A stretch of 64,000 nucleotides of DNA from assembly GCF_002899825.2 (NCBI RefSeq), contig NZ_PPED02000001.1, positions 992,001 to 1,056,000 of the forward strand, read 5' to 3'. The translations under genes were made by a program, and so were the position numbers. Below are positions 60,643-64,000 of the stretch, piece after piece; the stretch's first letter is position 1; every line of letters begins with the position of its first letter. Below the pieces are notes generated by a model, which saw only the letters and a list, made by a program, of their open reading frames with translations, had not been told where the DNA came from and did not search any database. This DNA comes from Chryseobacterium phosphatilyticum (GTDB lineage Bacteria; Bacteroidota; Bacteroidia; Flavobacteriales; Weeksellaceae).

Positions 60643-60942
60643 ATGGATCATATAGAAACCGATCTGGTACACCCGGTGAGAGACAAAAATATTATTGACG
60701 AATACTTCAATTTAACCGTCAAAAAAGAATTGAATATAGATATTAATCTCAGTGATGAATATGTTATTGCCCAAAATATTGTCTCTAAAAGATTAATTCT
60801 GGTCAAAACATTTTCGGAGATCATCATTATGAATCCTGAACTGTATTTTTTACTACAGTCCTTAATTCAAAAAATAAATACCGGAGTTCTAAGTAAGAGC
60901 CAGGTAATTAAAACGTTAGAAATCCTCAGAGAGGGTAAATAA
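60643..60942 (+). CDS. Hypothetical small protein
   Basis: The 99-residue acidic, mainly helical protein has no signal peptide or recognised motif. It stands alone, divergent from the photolyase gene, with a clear terminator 11 bases after its stop codon, which supports a real short gene. Function is unknown. Confidence 0.6.
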   Translation: MDHIETDLVHPVRDKNIIDEYFNLTVKKELNIDINLSDEYVIAQNIVSKRLILVKTFSEIIIMNPELYFLLQSLIQKINTGVLSKSQVIKTLEILREGK

Positions 60943-60952
60943 AATAATTCAC

Positions 60953-60987
60953 AAAAAAATCTCCCAATAGTTTTGAGAGATTTTTTA
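60953..60987. terminator. Bidirectional terminator
   Basis: AAAAAAATCTC (60953-60963) pairs with GAGATTTTTT (60977-60986); A- and T-runs on the flanks. It separates the convergent small gene and the signalling operon. Confidence 0.8.
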
Positions 60988-61023
60988 TTATTTTTACCTG
61001 TACAGATAAATATCCTGATATTT

Positions 61024-61395
61024 TTATACTTGTTCTTTCATGTGTTTGGCCACTATTTCCTCCAGATCATCAAGATTAAATGGTTTTGAAACATAATCAT
61101 CCGCCTGAGCTTCAGCAGCCAAAGCAACAATGTCATTATTAGCCGTTACATAAATCACCGGAATATGTTTGAATTCTTCTGTACTCTTAAGAAGTTTCGT
61201 GGCTTCCACCCCTCCTATTTTTGGAATCCAGTTATCCATGAGAATAACATCTGGCTGGTAGTCTGCTACTTTCTCCAGGATATCATGTGAGGTTTCCGAG
61301 ATTTTAACATCATAGCCATTCTCCTCAAATATGATAGTAACTACTTCTAAAATAGCAGTATCATCGTCAAAAATTAAAATTTTCTTTTTACTCAT
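61024..61395 (-). CDS. Single-domain response regulator (CheY-like)
   Basis: The 123-residue protein consists of a receiver domain only: acidic DDD (10-12), phospho-acceptor Asp in VILMDNWIPKIGGVEA, IPVIYVTAN, and the Lys in DYVSKPFNLDDL. The usual MMP motif after the Asp is replaced by NWIPK. It is the last gene of the five-gene signalling operon, 29 bases after cheB. Output must go through a partner. Confidence 0.93.
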   Translation of the reverse strand: MSKKKILIFDDDTAILEVVTIIFEENGYDVKISETSHDILEKVADYQPDVILMDNWIPKIGGVEATKLLKSTEEFKHIPVIYVTANNDIVALAAEAQADDYVSKPFNLDDLEEIVAKHMKEQV

Positions 61396-61424
61396 TTTAT
61401 TTAGATTATCTTTTTTCAGTTGTT

Positions 61425-61994
61425 TTATAATTGATTGATATAATCTGCTAAGTTAGCAGGTCTTATAATTAAATCATAGTCAATTTCTTCTATAGCATGT
61501 CTCGGCATATAATCCACTTCTGCAGTTTCCGGATCCTGAATCCACACTTTTCCGTTATTCTTTTTAATATAACTTAAGCCTTCTACCCCATCAGCATTGG
61601 CTCCTGACAAAAGAATTCCGATTATATTCTCTCCATAAACTTCTGCCGCTGACCTGAAGCTAACATCGATAGACGGCCGGGAATAATTCATTTTCTCGGA
61701 GCTATCCAGTGACATATTTTCTCTGTTCTCAAACAGCAAATGATAATCTGCCGGAACAATATATATGGCGTTATGCTGAACGTCAGTTTTATCCTCAATT
61801 TCTATAACCGGTATTTTAGTAAACTGCTGCAATAAAGTCTGCAGAATATTACCGGACTGGGCCTTACGGTGAAGAACCAGTACCATTGGAAAACTCAAAG
61901 TATTATTCAGTTTTTTAATCATCTCAATAATGACCTGTAAGCTCCCTGCTGAACCTCCTATAATCACCAATTCTATGTTTGTCTGTGGATTCAT
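61425..61994 (-). CDS. cheB: CheB-type protein-glutamate methylesterase (no receiver domain)
   Basis: The 189-residue protein is the catalytic domain only. It has the nucleophile Ser in IIGGSAGSLQVI (about residue 16), the His in MVLVLHRKAQSG (about 43), and the Asp in LLSGANADGVEGL (about 134). Without a receiver it must be controlled by other proteins. It lies 11 bases after cheR. Because no methyl-accepting receptor is in the window, the target may be the hybrid kinase at the operon start. Confidence 0.9.
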   Translation of the reverse strand: MNPQTNIELVIIGGSAGSLQVIIEMIKKLNNTLSFPMVLVLHRKAQSGNILQTLLQQFTKIPVIEIEDKTDVQHNAIYIVPADYHLLFENRENMSLDSSEKMNYSRPSIDVSFRSAAEVYGENIIGILLSGANADGVEGLSYIKKNNGKVWIQDPETAEVDYMPRHAIEEIDYDLIIRPANLADYINQL

Positions 61995-62005
61995 GGTTGA
62001 AAGTA

Positions 62006-62836
62006 TTAATGGTGATCCAGTTTTTTCCAGATCTTCTGTTCTTCAACCTGTTGATAATTTTTATCAATGGTAGAAAACTTCAATGTTTCTTTGGCGCCCA
62101 AAGCCAGAAACCCCAGATGTTCAAGGCTGTTATCAAAAAGTTTAAAAACTCTTTCCTGCAATTCTCTGTCAAAATAAATCAGAACATTCCGGCAGACAAT
62201 AAGCTGAAAGCTATTAAAAGAACTGTCTGACACGAGATTATGGGTCGATAAAATAAGTTTTTCCTGCAAGCTTTTATCAAATTTCACATTATTATAATTG
62301 GCCGTGTAATAATCGGAAAAATCCTTTATTCCACCTGAAAGTATATAGTTTTCAGAATATAGCTTCATCTGCTGCATAGGAAAGACGCCTGCTCTTGCAG
62401 TTTCGAGGACAGAAGGATTCAAATCAGTACCATAGATCAGTGATTTATGATAAAGACCCGCCTCTTTGAGCAGAATAGCCATAGAATAGGCCTCCTCTCC
62501 CGTTGAGCATCCTGCAATCCAGATTCTGATTAACGGATAGGTTCCGAGCTGTGGCAAAATTTTCTCCCGCAATGCCTTGAAGAATGAGGGATCGCGAAAC
62601 ATTTCCGTAACGTTTACGGTAACTTCTTCCACAAAACGCTTTAAATATTCGGGATCATTCAGGATGGTATACCGAAGTTCAGCAAAACTGGTAAACCTGT
62701 CCAGGAGACAAATTCTGTTTACCCTACGTTTAAATGAAGCCCTGCTATAACCGGAAAAGTCGTAGCCGTACATCTCATAGACATCATCGATTAGATTTTC
62801 TACTTCTTCATCTTTTACAATACTCGGTTCCAGCAT
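62006..62836 (-). CDS. cheR: CheR-type protein-glutamate methyltransferase
   Basis: The 276-residue protein has the N-terminal helical domain (DDVYEMYGYDFSGYSRASFK), the SAM-binding block RIWIAGCSTGEEAYSMAILL, VTEMFRDPSFFKALR and CRNVLIYFDRELQERVF near the end. It transfers methyl groups to Glu residues of signalling proteins. Its start abuts the stop codon of the receiver gene upstream without a gap, so the two are coupled. Confidence 0.95.
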   Translation of the reverse strand: MLEPSIVKDEEVENLIDDVYEMYGYDFSGYSRASFKRRVNRICLLDRFTSFAELRYTILNDPEYLKRFVEEVTVNVTEMFRDPSFFKALREKILPQLGTYPLIRIWIAGCSTGEEAYSMAILLKEAGLYHKSLIYGTDLNPSVLETARAGVFPMQQMKLYSENYILSGGIKDFSDYYTANYNNVKFDKSLQEKLILSTHNLVSDSSFNSFQLIVCRNVLIYFDRELQERVFKLFDNSLEHLGFLALGAKETLKFSTIDKNYQQVEEQKIWKKLDHH

Positions 62837-63202
62837 TTATGTCAGTTTTTCTATAGCTTTTATTAAAATGTCTACATCGATGGGTTTTGACACATAATCA
62901 TTGGCTCCCACATCGATACATTTCTGACGGTCTTCAGGCATGGCCTGTGCAGTAACAGCAACAATAGGTATATCCTTAATTTCAGGTGTATTTCTTATGA
63001 TCCGACATGCTTCATAGCCATCTATCCCGGGCATCATCATGTCCATCAGAACAACAGAAAACTGTGGATCTGAATTCAGGATCTCAAAAGCTTCCTGAGC
63101 CATGGTACAGCTTTCAATAGCGTATCCGCGGGCCTTTAAGGTCAGTTTTAATGCAAATATATTACGTGGATCATCATCCACGATTAAAATTTTCTTTTTC
63201 AT
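62837..63202 (-). CDS. Single-domain response regulator
   Basis: The 121-residue receiver has acidic DDD, phospho-acceptor Asp in VVLMDMMMPGIDGYEA, IPIVAVTAQAM and DYVSKPIDVDIL. It is very similar in wording to the last receiver of the hybrid kinase (DVILMDMMMPEMDGYDT; DYISKPVDIDQL), which suggests a duplicated receiver split off as a separate protein. It lies 15 bases after the kinase gene and directly abuts cheR. Confidence 0.93.
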   Translation of the reverse strand: MKKKILIVDDDPRNIFALKLTLKARGYAIESCTMAQEAFEILNSDPQFSVVLMDMMMPGIDGYEACRIIRNTPEIKDIPIVAVTAQAMPEDRQKCIDVGANDYVSKPIDVDILIKAIEKLT

Positions 63203-63217
63203 CAGAATTCTATCTGT

Positions 63218-64000
63218 TTAACTTTCATATAACCACACCCGAAGGAGAGATAATAACTGATCAATATCTACGGGTTTTGAGATATAATCCGAAGCTCCTG
63301 CTGTGATACATTTTTCACGTTCTCCAATCATTGACTTTGCAGTGATAGCTATAATAGGTAACCTTTTATAGGCAGGCATTTTTCTGATCTCCTTAATGGT
63401 ATCATAGCCATCCATTTCCGGCATCATCATATCCATTAGAATAACATCAACATCAGGATTTTGCTGAATTTGCTTAAGGGCATCTTTCCCATCCATAGCT
63501 ACAATCACCTCAACTTTATATTTTTCCAGTGCTTTGGTTAAAGAAAAAATATTGCGGACATCATCATCGGTAATCAGTACTTTTTTCCCACTCAGAACCT
63601 CTGTTAAAGACCCCAATACCCTACCTGAATTATTCTCAGGGGAATTATTTTTTTCTTCCACCAAATGTAAGAATAAACCCACTTCATCTAAAATTCTCTG
63701 ATAAGAATGTGCTGTTTTTACGACAATAGAATCAGCATACTGTTTGATCTTCAGCTCCTCTTCTCTGGATAAGTTTTGTTCTGTAAAAATAATAATCGGA
63801 AGATTTTCCAGCCCTTCATACCTCTTTATGGATTCAATAACCTGATATTCATTTCCTTTTGAGTTTCCAATATCCAGAATAACACAGTCGACAAGATCGG
63901 AAGTTAAGGCTTCCACACTATCTTCCACATTATGCACTACGCATAGAGAAATGTTAAAATTACTCAGGAAGTAGGATAATGCACTGGCATGCTTGGCATT
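63218..64000 (-). CDS. Hybrid sensor kinase or multi-receiver protein, C-terminal part (5' truncated by window edge)
   Basis: The frame is open to the window edge, so the first in-frame start at 63937 is not the real start. The visible ~260 residues contain the end of a receiver (DCVILDIGNSKGNEYQVIES with a receiver-like Asp, LPIIIFTEQNL, and VVKTAHSYQRIL) and a complete second receiver (VLITDDDVRNIFSLTKAL, DVILMDMMMPEMDGYDT, DYISKPVDIDQLLSLL). Such double receivers end the large hybrid kinases associated with CheB/CheR in Bacteroidota. It heads the operon with receiver, cheR, cheB and a second receiver gene. Confidence 0.85.
   Translation of the reverse strand, partial: NAKHASALSYFLSNFNISLCVVHNVEDSVEALTSDLVDCVILDIGNSKGNEYQVIESIKRYEGLENLPIIIFTEQNLSREEELKIKQYADSIVVKTAHSYQRILDEVGLFLHLVEEKNNSPENNSGRVLGSLTEVLSGKKVLITDDDVRNIFSLTKALEKYKVEVIVAMDGKDALKQIQQNPDVDVILMDMMMPEMDGYDTIKEIRKMPAYKRLPIIAITAKSMIGEREKCITAGASDYISKPVDIDQLLSLLRVWLYES

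Noticed and set aside
1..64000. CRISPR arrays, tRNA/rRNA genes, prophage or integrase genes
   Set aside because: No regularly spaced repeats, no cloverleaf sequences and no integrase, transposase or phage structural genes were seen on reading.

Overview
The window looks like a chromosomal segment of a Chryseobacterium-type flavobacterium (Bacteroidota). It is AT-rich, most genes lack an obvious Shine-Dalgarno sequence, and the promoters that can be seen follow the Bacteroidota -7 consensus TAnnTTTG. Gene content fits as well: short cytochrome bd, OmpW, Omp85-like barrels, a TonB receptor, DUF1573, HAAS/PadR and CheB/CheR with a hybrid kinase but no flagellar genes. The genus is inferred from overall character, not from a marker gene. 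No tRNA, rRNA, CRISPR array, transposase or prophage gene was seen.

Layout. 1-1618: end of an ABC-2 export permease pair. 2176-7694: respiratory block with NDH-2, a YWTD propeller, OmpW and CydAB. 8263-12017: AraC-type regulator, hydroxyacyl-CoA dehydrogenase and class III CoA-transferase. 12018-12738: non-coding, with two inverted-repeat elements. 12739-23100: ppk1, a large unknown protein, an HD-Pycsar-effector fusion, a metallophosphoesterase/outer-membrane-barrel fusion and a lipase-like hydrolase. 23214-31196: secreted sphingomyelinase-like phosphodiesterase, then small regulator modules (MarR-Usp, Crp, PadR-HAAS, HxlR/azoreductase), a Rid protein and a secreted lactonase-fold protein. 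31378-34700: three tandem TetR paralogs interleaved with four short predicted RNAs. 35094-38746: pgl-zwf-gnd operon (oxidative pentose phosphate pathway). 39117-48755: Fe-alcohol dehydrogenase/AraC, DUF1573, a two-component system, an XseA-like membrane protein, Crp, GNAT, and ArsR-quinone oxidoreductase. 48850-57276: outer-membrane protein, then a small secreted protein, TonB receptor and three-gene ABC-2 exporter. 57404-60474: MarR-like protein, ferrochelatase and photolyase. 61024-64000: five-gene signalling operon (receiver, CheB, CheR, receiver, hybrid kinase end).

The strongest undescribed candidate is the 31.4-34.7 kb array. Near-identical TetR genes lie divergent from short plus-strand transcription units. 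Each unit has an ACACTT-N2-AAGTGT operator, a TATATTTG -7 box, a conserved RNA body without a conserved reading frame, and an intrinsic terminator. This reads as a self-duplicating 'TetR plus small RNA' module. A second candidate is the ppk1 / unknown / HD-PycTM / phosphoesterase-barrel cluster. A third is a group of three promoters sharing a conserved 31-bp upstream block at identical spacing, probably read by the AraC protein at 8263.
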